A DNA stretch of 64,000 bases from Aeromonas sp. RU39B (GTDB lineage: Bacteria; Pseudomonadota; Gammaproteobacteria; Enterobacterales; Aeromonadaceae). The translations under genes were made by a program, and so were the position numbers. Location: positions 186,001 through 250,000 of the forward strand of contig NZ_FTMJ01000001.1 of the NCBI RefSeq assembly GCF_900156095.1. Direction: 5' to 3'. Shown here one piece after another: positions 28,240-36,334 of this stretch. The stretch's first letter is position 1. Every line of letters begins with the position of its first letter. The notes under the pieces are model-generated. The model was given only the letters and a program-made list of their open reading frames with translations, had not been told where the DNA came from and made no database searches.

Positions 28240-29478
28240 TTAAGAAGGTGACTCGGTGCCCGGGATCAACGCCAGGTGACGGCGAGTCAGTGTCCACACC
28301 AGCAGTGCAAGAGCAAGCATGAGCAAACCGGCCAGCATCAGGCTGTGCCAACCGCCGAGGTGCCAGAGAGTGCCTGCCAGCAGCGAGCCAGCCGCTCCCC
28401 CTAGAAAATTGCAGGTGACAAAGGCGGTATTGAGCCGATTACGTCGTGCGGCATCAAGGGTCAGTAAGCGGGTCTGGTTCAGTACGTTTAGGGTCTGGAT
28501 GCCGATATCGAGCAACAATACGGCCAGCAGCAATGCCCAGAGCGGCGGGTGAGTTTGCGTTATCAATAGTAGCGCCACGGCACTGAGCAGCAGGCCGGCA
28601 CCTGTGGCAGGCACCGAGTGGCCGCTATCATGCAGCCGTCCTGCCCGCCTTGCCATCAGGGCCCCTGCCAGCCCAATCAGGCCAACCAGTCCAATCTGCC
28701 CAGTGGCGAGCCCGTAGGGCGGCGCACTGAGCAGGAACGTCAATCCGGTCCAAAACAGGGAAAAGACTCCAAACGACAGGGCACCGAGGATCAGGGTGAT
28801 CTGGGCCGCGCGATGATCCCGCACCACCTGCCACACCGAGTAGAGCAGTGCGCCGTAAGGCAGCGCCGGTCGCGGTGCGTCAGGTGGCAGCCTCTGTGCC
28901 TGCAGTATGGCAAGCAGGGCGGTGAGCGCGGCCGCGACAAAATAGATAGCGTGCCAGCCGAGGATATCCGCCAGCAGGCCACTCACCGCTCGTGACAGCA
29001 AGATCCCCGAAAGCATGCCGGAAACTAGGGTGCCGATCACCCGGCCGCGCTGCTCGGGGGCGGCGAGTTCACCCGCCAGCGGAGTGAGCAGTTGACCCGC
29101 CACGGTGCTAAGACCGAGTGCCCCCATCGCCAGTGTCAGGGTGATGATATCGGGTGCGAGGGCGCAGGCGAGCAGGCAAAGCGCCGAACAGAGCAAGATG
29201 GCCGGGATCAATCGCTGGCGAGGCAGGCTGTCACCCAAGGGAACCAGCAGCAAGATACCCAAGGCATAACCGCACTGAGTCGCTGTGACCAGCGCGCCTG
29301 CGCGGGCCGGGGAGATAGCCATTGCAGTCGATATCTTTGCGAGCAGAGGCTGGGCCCAATAGAGGTTACCAACTGCCATGCCGGCCGCCAGTGCAAACAG
29401 CACTATCTGCCAGCGGCTTAGTGTCGGGCGAACGCGAGATGATGGATGGGTAAAGGTGGTCTTATCCTGCTGCATCAT
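28240..29478 (-). CDS. MFS transporter, drug/efflux type
   Basis: 412 residues from the ATG pair at 29473-29478. About twelve membrane segments, starting WQIVLFALAAGMAVGNLYWAQPLL, with an MFS motif A-like loop (GDSLPRQRLIP) and MARRAGRLHDSG in the mid loop. It resembles the YgaY-like group of small-molecule exporters; the substrate is unknown. A frame extension to a TTG at 29514 lacks a ribosome site. The start codon directly abuts the U-run of a strong hairpin (29479-29506), so no Shine-Dalgarno sequence is available at the normal position. Expression may depend on read-through. Confidence 0.8.
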   Translation of the reverse strand: MMQQDKTTFTHPSSRVRPTLSRWQIVLFALAAGMAVGNLYWAQPLLAKISTAMAISPARAGALVTATQCGYALGILLLVPLGDSLPRQRLIPAILLCSALCLLACALAPDIITLTLAMGALGLSTVAGQLLTPLAGELAAPEQRGRVIGTLVSGMLSGILLSRAVSGLLADILGWHAIYFVAAALTALLAILQAQRLPPDAPRPALPYGALLYSVWQVVRDHRAAQITLILGALSFGVFSLFWTGLTFLLSAPPYGLATGQIGLVGLIGLAGALMARRAGRLHDSGHSVPATGAGLLLSAVALLLITQTHPPLWALLLAVLLLDIGIQTLNVLNQTRLLTLDAARRNRLNTAFVTCNFLGGAAGSLLAGTLWHLGGWHSLMLAGLLMLALALLVWTLTRRHLALIPGTESPS

Positions 29479-29506
29479 AAAAAGAACCCGGACAGCGCTG
29501 CCCGGG
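29479..29506 (-). terminator. terminator abutting the MFS start codon
   Basis: On the minus strand CCCGGGCAGC-GCTGTCCGGG (29506-29487) is self-complementary over its whole length with one G-T pair, followed by TTCTTTTT and then ATGATG of the MFS gene. It lies 37 bases after the stop of the upstream reductase gene. Confidence 0.8.
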
Positions 29507-29543
29507 AAAATCAAAAGAGGAAAAAGGGTTGTGCTAGCGCAAC

Positions 29544-30089
29544 TTACGGCAGCAATACGCTACCAAGCGGCGCGTTTAGGCGCTCAGTAAACGCAGCCTG
29601 AAAGTGCCCAAGGTCAGATTCACTGCGCCCCATCGCCTCATAGAAGGCCAGTGGTTGGTTGTAGCTCATGCCGACATAGTAGGCGCTGGCTTTCATCGGG
29701 GTCAGCACCTCATCCATGCTGCTCTTGATGAGCCCGGCGTTTGAGTAGGTAAATTCGCTGGCGCCGGCGGTGACCACGACCTGCATCTCTTTACCCTTGA
29801 GCGCGAAGCCGCTGCCAAATGCCCAGCCGTAAGCCCACACGGCATTGAGGTAGGCCTTGAGCATGGGAGTGAGGTTGAACCAGTGGATCGGGAACAGAAA
29901 CACGATGCGATCGGCCTGCTCGGCGGCCTGCTGCTCGGCTGCAACGTCAAAGCGGGAGAGATCGCTACCGTAGAGCTGCTCGAGGTTGCGCACCGTCACA
30001 CTGCCTTGCTGCTTTGCGGCCTGTTGCAAGGCCATGATGGCGGTGGATTGTTCGGGGTAGGGGTGAGAGACGATCACCAGGGTTTTCAT
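29544..30089 (-). CDS. NAD(P)H:quinone oxidoreductase-like flavoprotein (KefF/MdaB family)
   Basis: 181 residues from the ATG at 30089 with AAGGA eight bases upstream; a longer frame to 30113 is not supported. Flavodoxin-like fold with TLVIVSHPYPEQSTA at the FMN/FAD-binding start, IVFLFPIHWFNLTPMLKAYLNAVWAYGWAFG and VVVTAGASEFTYSN. The family reduces quinones by two electrons, or acts as ancillary subunit of the Kef potassium efflux system; no kefC lies nearby. The gene begins a run of reductases (to 31.4 kb) that suggests protection against quinones or electrophiles. Confidence 0.88.
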   Translation of the reverse strand: MKTLVIVSHPYPEQSTAIMALQQAAKQQGSVTVRNLEQLYGSDLSRFDVAAEQQAAEQADRIVFLFPIHWFNLTPMLKAYLNAVWAYGWAFGSGFALKGKEMQVVVTAGASEFTYSNAGLIKSSMDEVLTPMKASAYYVGMSYNQPLAFYEAMGRSESDLGHFQAAFTERLNAPLGSVLLP

Positions 30090-30130
30090 AACGGGTCCTT
30101 CAAATGAGGTCAATGTAGAAGCGTGTTGGG

Positions 30131-30439
30131 TTAAGCGTGTGCGCCCGGTGCGATGCCTTCGACCAGATAGGCGTGGCTTTCGGCTGCTGCATGGCGGTAG
30201 CCGATAATGGCCTGATACTCGGCACTGTCATGCCAGGCGTGAGCCTGCTCGGCGCTGGGGAACTCCAGAATCACGGTCAGGCCGCGCGGTCCGGTTCCCT
30301 CCAGCACCTCACTCTTGCCGCCCAGCACCAGCAGCTTGCCGCCATAGGGGGGATAGGTTTGGGCCACTTTCTCCTGATAAGGCTTCATCCCTTCAGGGTT
30401 GTGAATCACGACATCGACGATGAAATAGGCGTTGGCCAT
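30131..30439 (-). CDS. DUF1330 domain protein
   Basis: 102 residues covering a single ferredoxin-like DUF1330 domain: AYFIVDVVIHNPEGMKPYQEKV at the start, GGKLLVLGGKSEVLEG in the middle and EFPSAEQAHAWHDSAEYQAI near the end. The fold is that of the dimeric alpha+beta barrel proteins. No enzymatic role is established. It lies between the quinone reductase gene (41 bases) and an aldo/keto reductase gene (41 bases) on the same strand, so all three are probably one transcript. GGAG lies before the ATG. Confidence 0.88.
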   Translation of the reverse strand: MANAYFIVDVVIHNPEGMKPYQEKVAQTYPPYGGKLLVLGGKSEVLEGTGPRGLTVILEFPSAEQAHAWHDSAEYQAIIGYRHAAAESHAYLVEGIAPGAHA

Positions 30440-30480
30440 GGTTGGTACTCCTGCGTTCAGTAAAGTTCGGGTCTGGCCAA

Positions 30481-31428
30481 TCAGGCCATGGGTTGTTCCC
30501 AGGCGCCGCGGGTATCAACCCCGGTTGCGCGAGCCAGCGTTTCCAGTTGCGCCATCTCGGCATCGGTCAGCCGGATGGAGGCAGCCTGCGCCGCATCGGT
30601 GACATGGTGCACCTTGGTGGCGCCAATAATCGGCAGGGTGCCTTTGGCAATCGCCCAGGCGATGGCAATGTGCGCGGCAGTGGCGTGATAACGGCTGCCT
30701 ATCTCGGTCATGGCAGTGGTCAGGGTGTCGAGTTGCGCCAGCACCTTGTTGTAACTGGCGGCGCGGCCACTGCCTTCCGGTAGCGGATTTTGGCTGTTGT
30801 AACGGCCAGTCAATGCCCCTTGCTCAAGCACCATATAGGCAAAGAAGGTGATGTCGTTTTGTTTGCAATAGTCGAGAATGCCGGCCTCTTCCGAAGAGCG
30901 ATACAGCAGGCTGTAGTGGTTTTGCACGGCACTGATGGCAAAGCCTGCCGTGCCCAGAATCTCGTTGGCGCGTTTGATTTGCGCCAGATTGTGATTGGAG
31001 ACGCCGACCCGCTTAATTTTCCCGCTCTTAAGCAAAGGGATCAGGCCCGGAGTCCACTTCTCCACATCGTGCGGATTGTGAATCCAGTAGAGATCGATGT
31101 AATCACCGCTAAGGCGCTGCAGGCTGCTCTCGAGCATGGCCGCCACGGGCGCGTCAGCGCGCTCGTCAGCGATTTGCGGCGTAAATTTGGTGGATAACAC
31201 GAGCTCATTACGGGCGTGCTGTTTGACCAGCTTGCCGAGGGCGGTTTCAGAGGTGCCCATCCCATAGACGGCGGCGGTGTCCCACAGGGTCAGACCTGCC
31301 TGCAAAGCAGCCTCAAATACGGCCTGCATCTGATCGTCGGTAAGGTGATTGCCAAAAACCTGATCGCCACCGGCAAAGCCGGCTCCCCAAGACCAAGTGC
31401 CCAGTGCGATGGGTGAAAATGTGTTCAT
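30481..31428 (-). CDS. aldo/keto reductase
   Basis: 315 residues, an (alpha/beta)8 barrel NADPH-dependent carbonyl reductase. Catalytic tetrad: Asp50 in LTLWDTAAVYGMG, Tyr55 in the same segment, Lys in VLSTKFTPQ (about 82) and His in DLYWIHNPHD (about 118). The NADPH-binding C-terminal stretch has PIIGATKVHHVTDA. It starts a three-gene minus-strand unit (this gene, DUF1330, MdaB-like). It probably reduces toxic aldehydes or ketones; the natural substrate is not visible in the sequence. Confidence 0.92.
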   Translation of the reverse strand: MNTFSPIALGTWSWGAGFAGGDQVFGNHLTDDQMQAVFEAALQAGLTLWDTAAVYGMGTSETALGKLVKQHARNELVLSTKFTPQIADERADAPVAAMLESSLQRLSGDYIDLYWIHNPHDVEKWTPGLIPLLKSGKIKRVGVSNHNLAQIKRANEILGTAGFAISAVQNHYSLLYRSSEEAGILDYCKQNDITFFAYMVLEQGALTGRYNSQNPLPEGSGRAASYNKVLAQLDTLTTAMTEIGSRYHATAAHIAIAWAIAKGTLPIIGATKVHHVTDAAQAASIRLTDAEMAQLETLARATGVDTRGAWEQPMA

Positions 31429-31482
31429 TTATGTATCTCTGTCAGAATGAATATTGAATGTTGGTACTGCTACTGGCTTAAA

Positions 31483-32229
31483 TTAAATTCCGAAACCGCC
31501 ATCTACAGCGTAATGGGCCCCGGTGACATAACTGGCATCGTTTGATGCAATAAATGCGACAACCGCAGCGATTTCTTCGGCTTCACCAAATCGTCCAAGT
31601 GGAACAACTTGGGTGACTGCATGTTCATAATTGGTTGCATCTTCTGCGCTTAAACCCAACTTGTCATATAATGGTGTTTTCACTGCACCGGAAGCGACAC
31701 TGTTGACACGAATACGGTGCGAGGCTAGCTCCTTTGCCCATGTGCGGGTCAGGCTCAACACGGCTGCCTTGCTGGCCGTGTAGATGGAGTTCATTGGCAT
31801 CGGATTGTTGACCAGACCACTGGTGATATTGACAATATTACCTTTTGATTCGCGTAAAAAAGGGATGGATTGAGCGCTAATATCAATGAGTGCTCTGACA
31901 TTTAAATTAAAAGTATTGTCATAATCGACAAGGTTGACATGCTCAATAGGCGTCAATGGTGCAATGCCGGCATTATTTACCAAAATATCTAGCTGGCCAA
32001 AGCGTTGATTTATTTCGCTCAGTGTGGATGCAATATCTTCGGACTTCATTATGTCTGCGATGATATAGTGAATACTTGAATGTCTTGATGCACTCTCTTG
32101 TAATGTTTTTTCACTGCGTCCAACAATTACCACCTCGGCACCATTTTTTGCCAATTCAAGAGCTATGGCGCGGCCGATACCTGTGCCGCCTCCAGTGACT
32201 AGATCAATCTTCTGTGACAATTTATTCAT
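31483..32229 (-). CDS. short-chain dehydrogenase/reductase
   Basis: 248 residues from the ATG at 32229 with AGG upstream; the frame extends to 32292 over the operator region and is rejected. Classical SDR: TGGGTGIGRA cofactor loop at about residue 12, DILVNNAG, the catalytic Ser in NIVNITSG, YTASK with Tyr and Lys (about 150-154), and a C-terminal DGGFGI. The coding sequence is visibly more AT-rich than its neighbours, which hints at recent acquisition. Divergent from a LysR gene across a region with a 22-base palindrome. It may be an oxoacyl reductase-like or xenobiotic carbonyl reductase. Confidence 0.9.
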   Translation of the reverse strand: MNKLSQKIDLVTGGGTGIGRAIALELAKNGAEVVIVGRSEKTLQESASRHSSIHYIIADIMKSEDIASTLSEINQRFGQLDILVNNAGIAPLTPIEHVNLVDYDNTFNLNVRALIDISAQSIPFLRESKGNIVNITSGLVNNPMPMNSIYTASKAAVLSLTRTWAKELASHRIRVNSVASGAVKTPLYDKLGLSAEDATNYEHAVTQVVPLGRFGEAEEIAAVVAFIASNDASYVTGAHYAVDGGFGI

Positions 32230-32296
32230 CTGATAACACCTGTTGATAAATAGATGGGCGGGTTTGTGTTGCTGTATTATTGCCCACCACATTAAT

Positions 32297-32318
32297 AACC
32301 ATAAGGTGCCTTATGGTT
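32297..32318. promoter_or_regulatory. 22-base palindromic operator, SDR / LysR divergent region
   Basis: AACCATAAGG-TG-CCTTATGGTT: perfect ten-base arms. A shorter related palindrome AACCTAAGGTT follows at 32330-32340, so the motif AACC(A)TAAGG occurs twice. It is placed to control both divergent genes. Confidence 0.7.
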
Positions 32319-32363
32319 GATGGATTGGTAACCTAAGGTTGTTGATCATCAAGGGAGCGGGAG

Positions 32364-33323
32364 ATGGAGATATCACAACGGGTTCGCGCCATTTTGTCGT
32401 TTGTACAGGCGGTGGACGTCGGCAGTTTTGCGGCGGCGGGCCGTGCGCTTGGCATCAGTTCGGCGGCAGTGAGCAAGAACGTGGCCAGCCTTGAGCAGGC
32501 GCTGGGCGTGCGCCTGATGAACCGTACCACCCGCACCCTGAGCCTGACCGATGAGGGGGCGGTGTTTTTACGTCAGGCCCGGATCGCGCTGGAGGCGCTC
32601 GATGCGGCCGTCGATGTGCTGGCCGAGCAGCGGGTCGAGATCGGCGGCCACGTGCGTATCTCTTGCAGCGCCGGATTCGGGCGCGAGCATCTGCTGCCGG
32701 TGTTGCCTGCACTTCAACAACGTTATCCGGCGCTGACGGTCGAGGTCGATTTTGACGACCGGGTGATCGATCTGGTGCGCGATGGCTATGATCTGGCCCT
32801 CAGGGGTGGCCAGATCGTCGATTCGGCCCTGGTGTCGCGCCCCATCTGTCGCCTGCCGATGGCGCTGGTGGCCTCTCCCGCTTATCTGGCTCGCGCCGGC
32901 GTGCCGACCACGCCCGAGGCGCTGCGCTCACACCGTCTGATTGTGCGCCGTTTTCTGGGGGGAAAGGCCTCGCCCTGGCAGTTTCGCGATGGGCAGGGCA
33001 ATCAGATAGCACTGGAGCTGGACGGCGCTGTGCTGACCCTGTCGGCGCCCGAGGCATTGGTGCAAGCCGCAGTGCTCGGCATGGGGGTTGCTCAGGTGGG
33101 ACTGCATACCGCCTGGCCCTACCTGCGTGATGGGCGGCTTCAGGCGCTGTTACCTGGTATCCACTATCCGGGCAACTACGAGATGGTGCTGCAATACCCG
33201 CACCGTGCTCTGATTGCGCCGCGCGTGCGTGCCACCATCGATCATCTGCTGGATGCCTTTGCAAGCGATGCGGCGCTGCACGTGCCGCTGCATGCACTGG
33301 AGGAGTACGCCTGTCGCCCATAA
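32364..33323 (+). CDS. LysR-family transcriptional regulator (next to SDR)
   Basis: 319 residues. Winged helix: ILSFVQAVDVGSFAAAGRALGISSAAVSKNVASLEQALGV followed by RLMNRTTRTLSLTDEGAVF, as in the AaeR/DmlR-like group. The effector domain has GHVRISCSAGFGREHLLPVLP, VDFDDRVIDLVRDGYDLALRGG and late GMGVAQVGLHTAWPYL. Regulators of this group often control a divergent oxidoreductase gene, here the SDR. The perfect palindrome between them is less typical of LysR T-N11-A boxes, so another repressor may also act there. Confidence 0.9.
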   Translation: MEISQRVRAILSFVQAVDVGSFAAAGRALGISSAAVSKNVASLEQALGVRLMNRTTRTLSLTDEGAVFLRQARIALEALDAAVDVLAEQRVEIGGHVRISCSAGFGREHLLPVLPALQQRYPALTVEVDFDDRVIDLVRDGYDLALRGGQIVDSALVSRPICRLPMALVASPAYLARAGVPTTPEALRSHRLIVRRFLGGKASPWQFRDGQGNQIALELDGAVLTLSAPEALVQAAVLGMGVAQVGLHTAWPYLRDGRLQALLPGIHYPGNYEMVLQYPHRALIAPRVRATIDHLLDAFASDAALHVPLHALEEYACRP

Positions 33324-33357
33324 GTGTCTTGCTGTTCATGGACTTAACGGGGAAAGA

Positions 33358-33385
33358 GGCCGGCCACAGCCACGGTGGGCCGGCC
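33358..33385. terminator. GC-rich hairpin between LysR and the YahK-like gene
   Basis: GGCCGGCC (33358-33365) and GGCCGGCC (33378-33385) with a 12-base loop, between converging genes. The U-run is poor (TCTTTCC on the minus strand). Confidence 0.5.
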
Positions 33386-33392
33386 AGCTGGG

Positions 33393-34454
33393 TCAGGCTT
33401 GCGCCTTGAGGGTGGCCATGTCGATGACAAAGCGGTACTTCACATCGCTTTTGAGCATGCGCTCATAGGCGTCGTTGATATCCTGCATGGCGATAACTTC
33501 GACATCCGACACGATGTTGTGCTGACCGCAAAAATCGAGCATCTCCTGGGTGGCCGCGATGCCACCGATCATGGATGCCGCCACCGCCTTGCCACCAATG
33601 ACCATCGGCATGGTGTTGAGTGCCGGCTCAAGCGGGCCAAGATAGCCCACCAGCACCAGCGATCCCTTGAAACGCAGGGTCGGGATATAGGCGTTGATAT
33701 CGTGCACGTAGGGTACGGTGTCGACAATCAGGTGAAAATGACCGGCCACCTGAGCCATCTGCGCTGCATTGGTGGAGATCACCACCCGGTCGGCGCCGAG
33801 ACGATAGGCATCCTCCTCCTTGCCGGGAGATCGGGTAAACAGGGTGACCTCCGCCCCCAGCGCCTTGGCCAGCTTGATAGCCATGTGCCCCAGACCACCG
33901 AGCCCCACCACGGCGACACGGCTGCCGGGACCGATCTCGGCATTTTTTAGCGGCGACCAGGTGGTGATGCCGGCGCACAGCAGTGGCGCAGCCGCTTGCA
34001 ACGCGAGGTTGTCGGGGATACGCACGACAAACGACTCTTTGACCACCACCTTCTCGGAGTAACCGCCCTGAGTCAGAGTGCCGTCGATGCGATCGGGCGC
34101 GCCATAGGTGTATGTCGCGCCGCCGCCGCAGTGCTGCTCATGGCCTTCGCTGCAGGCATCACAATGGCCGCAGGAGTCCACCATGCAACCCACACCGACC
34201 CGGTCGCCTACCTTGAATTTGCTGACCTGACTGCCGACGGCCATCACCCGGCCGATGATTTCATGGCCCGGTACGATGGGATAGCTGGTCCAGCCCCAGT
34301 CATTACGGGCGGTGTGCAGGTCGGAGTGACAGACGCCGCAATAGAGGATGTCGATCTCCACATCGTCGGGGCGCAGTGGTCGGCGTGTGATGGGATGTAG
34401 CGCCAGCGGTGCAGTGGCCGAAGTCGCCGCATAGGCTTTGACGGACTTAATCAT
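33393..34454 (-). CDS. zinc-dependent aldehyde reductase / alcohol dehydrogenase (YahK-like)
   Basis: 353 residues from the ATG at 34454 with AGGAG before it. The open frame continues another 1.2 kb, but that is a shadow of the MFS gene. Zinc-dependent MDR family, cinnamyl-alcohol-dehydrogenase type: catalytic site GVCHSDLHTARNDWG and PGHEIIGRV, structural zinc Cys in CMVDSCGHCDACSEGHEQHC, cofactor loop GLGGLGHMAIKLAKALGA, and MIGGIAATQEMLDFC plus DVKYRFVID close to E. coli YahK. It reduces broad-range aldehydes with NADPH. Together with calB and the AKR it fits handling of aromatic or short-chain aldehydes. Confidence 0.92.
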   Translation of the reverse strand: MIKSVKAYAATSATAPLALHPITRRPLRPDDVEIDILYCGVCHSDLHTARNDWGWTSYPIVPGHEIIGRVMAVGSQVSKFKVGDRVGVGCMVDSCGHCDACSEGHEQHCGGGATYTYGAPDRIDGTLTQGGYSEKVVVKESFVVRIPDNLALQAAAPLLCAGITTWSPLKNAEIGPGSRVAVVGLGGLGHMAIKLAKALGAEVTLFTRSPGKEEDAYRLGADRVVISTNAAQMAQVAGHFHLIVDTVPYVHDINAYIPTLRFKGSLVLVGYLGPLEPALNTMPMVIGGKAVAASMIGGIAATQEMLDFCGQHNIVSDVEVIAMQDINDAYERMLKSDVKYRFVIDMATLKAQA

Positions 34455-34585
34455 GACTGTCTCCTGTAAATCGGCATTGAAAGCCGGTTGTTGTTCTGAG
34501 GTGGTCTGCCGCCCTCTAACGGGGCGCTGGGTGCAGGTCCGGTTGCACTGTGTGTGATGACTAATGAGTTCGAATGCGCTCTGGC

Positions 34586-35776
34586 CTATTGGCTCAACAC
34601 GGCGGGTCTGAGCCGGTTGCCATTGCCGACCACCAGAGAGGCGGCGGCCAGTAACAGGGCACTGCCTATAAAGGTGGCACTGATCGAGAGAGAATCCAGC
34701 AGCCATCCTCCTACGGCAGCCCCGAGCGTGATGGCTAGCTGAATCGCCGCTACCATCAAGCCGCCGCCGCTTTCCGGCGAATCGGCGATGCCTTGGGTTA
34801 TCCAGGCCGACCAGGCCACCGGGATGGCCGAGTTCAGTGTGCCCCAGAGGATCAGCATCAGGGCCACACTCCAGACGTGATGTTCCACCGCCAACAGGGC
34901 CAGCGTGATGATGCCAAGCACCAGCGGCAACCCGCGCAGCATCCGGTAAAGATGGTGGCGCAGCAGCATGCTCACGGCCGTGGTGCCGGCAAAACCGGCC
35001 AGTCCGAGTGCCAGCAGCAGTGCCGAGAGTTGCGGCAGGTTGACCTGGGTGCGCGTCTCGAGAAAGGGGCGAAAATAGGTAAACGCACTGAAGGCACCGG
35101 CAAAGGTCAGCATCACTCCCATGATGGCAAAGGCCACATTGGGGCGCCGCAGCAGGCGAAACGCACTGGGTGGTCGCGCTTGCGAGCGCATCGAAGGCAG
35201 AGTGAGCGCCATCCACAGCAGGTTGACGATCACCAGCGGCACCAATAACCAGAACACCCCCCGCCAGCCGATCACGCCACCCAGGTAGCTTCCAAGCGGG
35301 GCCGCAAAGGCGGTGGCCACGGCATTGCCGGTATACATGATGCCAAGGGCCTTGGGGACACGGTGGCTGGATACCAGCCGCATGATGGTGGCCGTTGCCA
35401 GTGCCCAGAACCCGCCAACGACGATTCCAAGCAGGGCGCGCGCCACCATCAGCACGGCAAAGTTGGGACTGACTGCAATCACGATCAGTGAAGCCAGCAT
35501 CACCGTTGCCAGCCCCATCAGCACATGGCGGCGATCCAGTCGGTGGCACAGGGTGGCGATCAGCAAGCTGGTCGGCACGGCAAACAGACCTGAAATCGAG
35601 ATGGCAAGACCGGCCATGCCGTTGCTGGCCCCAAGGTCTGTGGCGATCGGTGTCAGCAGGCTGACAGGCATAAATTCGGCGGCAATCAGCAGAGCCACGC
35701 ACAGGGGCATGGCGACAACCGCAGACCAGCGTTCGCGGATTGGCGCCGGCGCAGAGGAAAAATGAGTGGTATTCAT
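34586..35776 (-). CDS. MFS exporter, NepI-like
   Basis: 396 residues from the ATG at 35776 (CAGG upstream; the frame before it enters the neighbouring gene). Twelve-helix MFS protein closely resembling E. coli NepI, a purine ribonucleoside exporter: RWSAVVAMPLCVALLIAAEFMPVSLLTPIA, LLGIVVGGFWALATATIMRLV, PKALGIMYTGNAVATAFAAPLGS, IPVAWSAWITQGIADSPE and IQLAITLGAAVGGWLLD. The DHA1 family also includes arabinose and drug exporters, so the substrate is not certain. It follows the small cyclophilin-like gene by 28 bases and precedes the YahK-like gene by 131 bases on the same strand. Confidence 0.85.
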   Translation of the reverse strand: MNTTHFSSAPAPIRERWSAVVAMPLCVALLIAAEFMPVSLLTPIATDLGASNGMAGLAISISGLFAVPTSLLIATLCHRLDRRHVLMGLATVMLASLIVIAVSPNFAVLMVARALLGIVVGGFWALATATIMRLVSSHRVPKALGIMYTGNAVATAFAAPLGSYLGGVIGWRGVFWLLVPLVIVNLLWMALTLPSMRSQARPPSAFRLLRRPNVAFAIMGVMLTFAGAFSAFTYFRPFLETRTQVNLPQLSALLLALGLAGFAGTTAVSMLLRHHLYRMLRGLPLVLGIITLALLAVEHHVWSVALMLILWGTLNSAIPVAWSAWITQGIADSPESGGGLMVAAIQLAITLGAAVGGWLLDSLSISATFIGSALLLAAASLVVGNGNRLRPAVLSQ

Positions 35777-35804
35777 AACGTGACCTGAAGGTATCGTGAG
35801 GCAG

Positions 35805-36242
35805 TTATTCGAGCGCTTCGATAGTGATGCTGGTCGCCGGGACGGCCGTGAGGTGGGCAAGACCCGATTCAATGCGTCCTAATTTGATAAGCCCGGCTGA
35901 ATAGCCAAAGTCCCGGTAGAAGATCGCCAGATTGCCCCATGGGGCGTAATAGGTGATATCGCCTACCTGCGGATCCATGCCCTTGGGGGCGCCCTGAGTG
36001 GTTAATCGCTGCGGCAGATAGGCAATCTTCTCGGTTCCGGCGTAGTCCTCAAGCGGTAGCGTCAGGGGGAGCATGGCAAAAAAGTCCCGGGCGCTTTGGC
36101 TCTCTTCCAGCGCGGCCGTGATGATCTGGCCGGCTACCGTCATCTTGATGTTCATGGTTTCTCCTTGGTGCTGACTGGCGGTGGTGGCTGCACTAATCAT
36201 CAGAAGCAGGGCGGTCGCAGCGGCGAGTACAGGATTGGTCAT
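35805..36242 (-). CDS. secreted cyclophilin-like fold protein
   Basis: 145 residues from the ATG at 36242 (GGAG eight bases upstream; a GTG one codon earlier is possible). Signal peptide of about 24 residues (TNPVLAAATALLLMISAATTA). The mature domain has INIKMTVAGQIITAALEES-like start, SARDFFAMLPLTLPLEDYAGTEKIAYLP and GDITYYAPWGNLAIFYRDFGYSAGLIKLGRIE, the pattern of the bacterial cyclophilin-like family (Pfam cyclophilin-like 2). Proline isomerase activity is not assured. It sits between the alpha/beta hydrolase gene and the MFS gene, all minus strand. Confidence 0.82.
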   Translation of the reverse strand: MTNPVLAAATALLLMISAATTASQHQGETMNIKMTVAGQIITAALEESQSARDFFAMLPLTLPLEDYAGTEKIAYLPQRLTTQGAPKGMDPQVGDITYYAPWGNLAIFYRDFGYSAGLIKLGRIESGLAHLTAVPATSITIEALE

Positions 36243-36334
36243 CACCTTTCTCCCTATCCGTTTCTTGTCAGTCGGGACGCGCCGGCGCCACCGCTTAGAA
36301 CAACGCGGCGAACAGATCGCCGCGTTGCTGGCCG

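Noticed and set aside
33393-35702. Apparent 769-residue dehydrogenase with a long N-terminal extension
   Set aside because: The first half is an out-of-frame reading of the MFS gene (34586-35776). The YahK-like gene has its own AGGAG and ATG at 34454.
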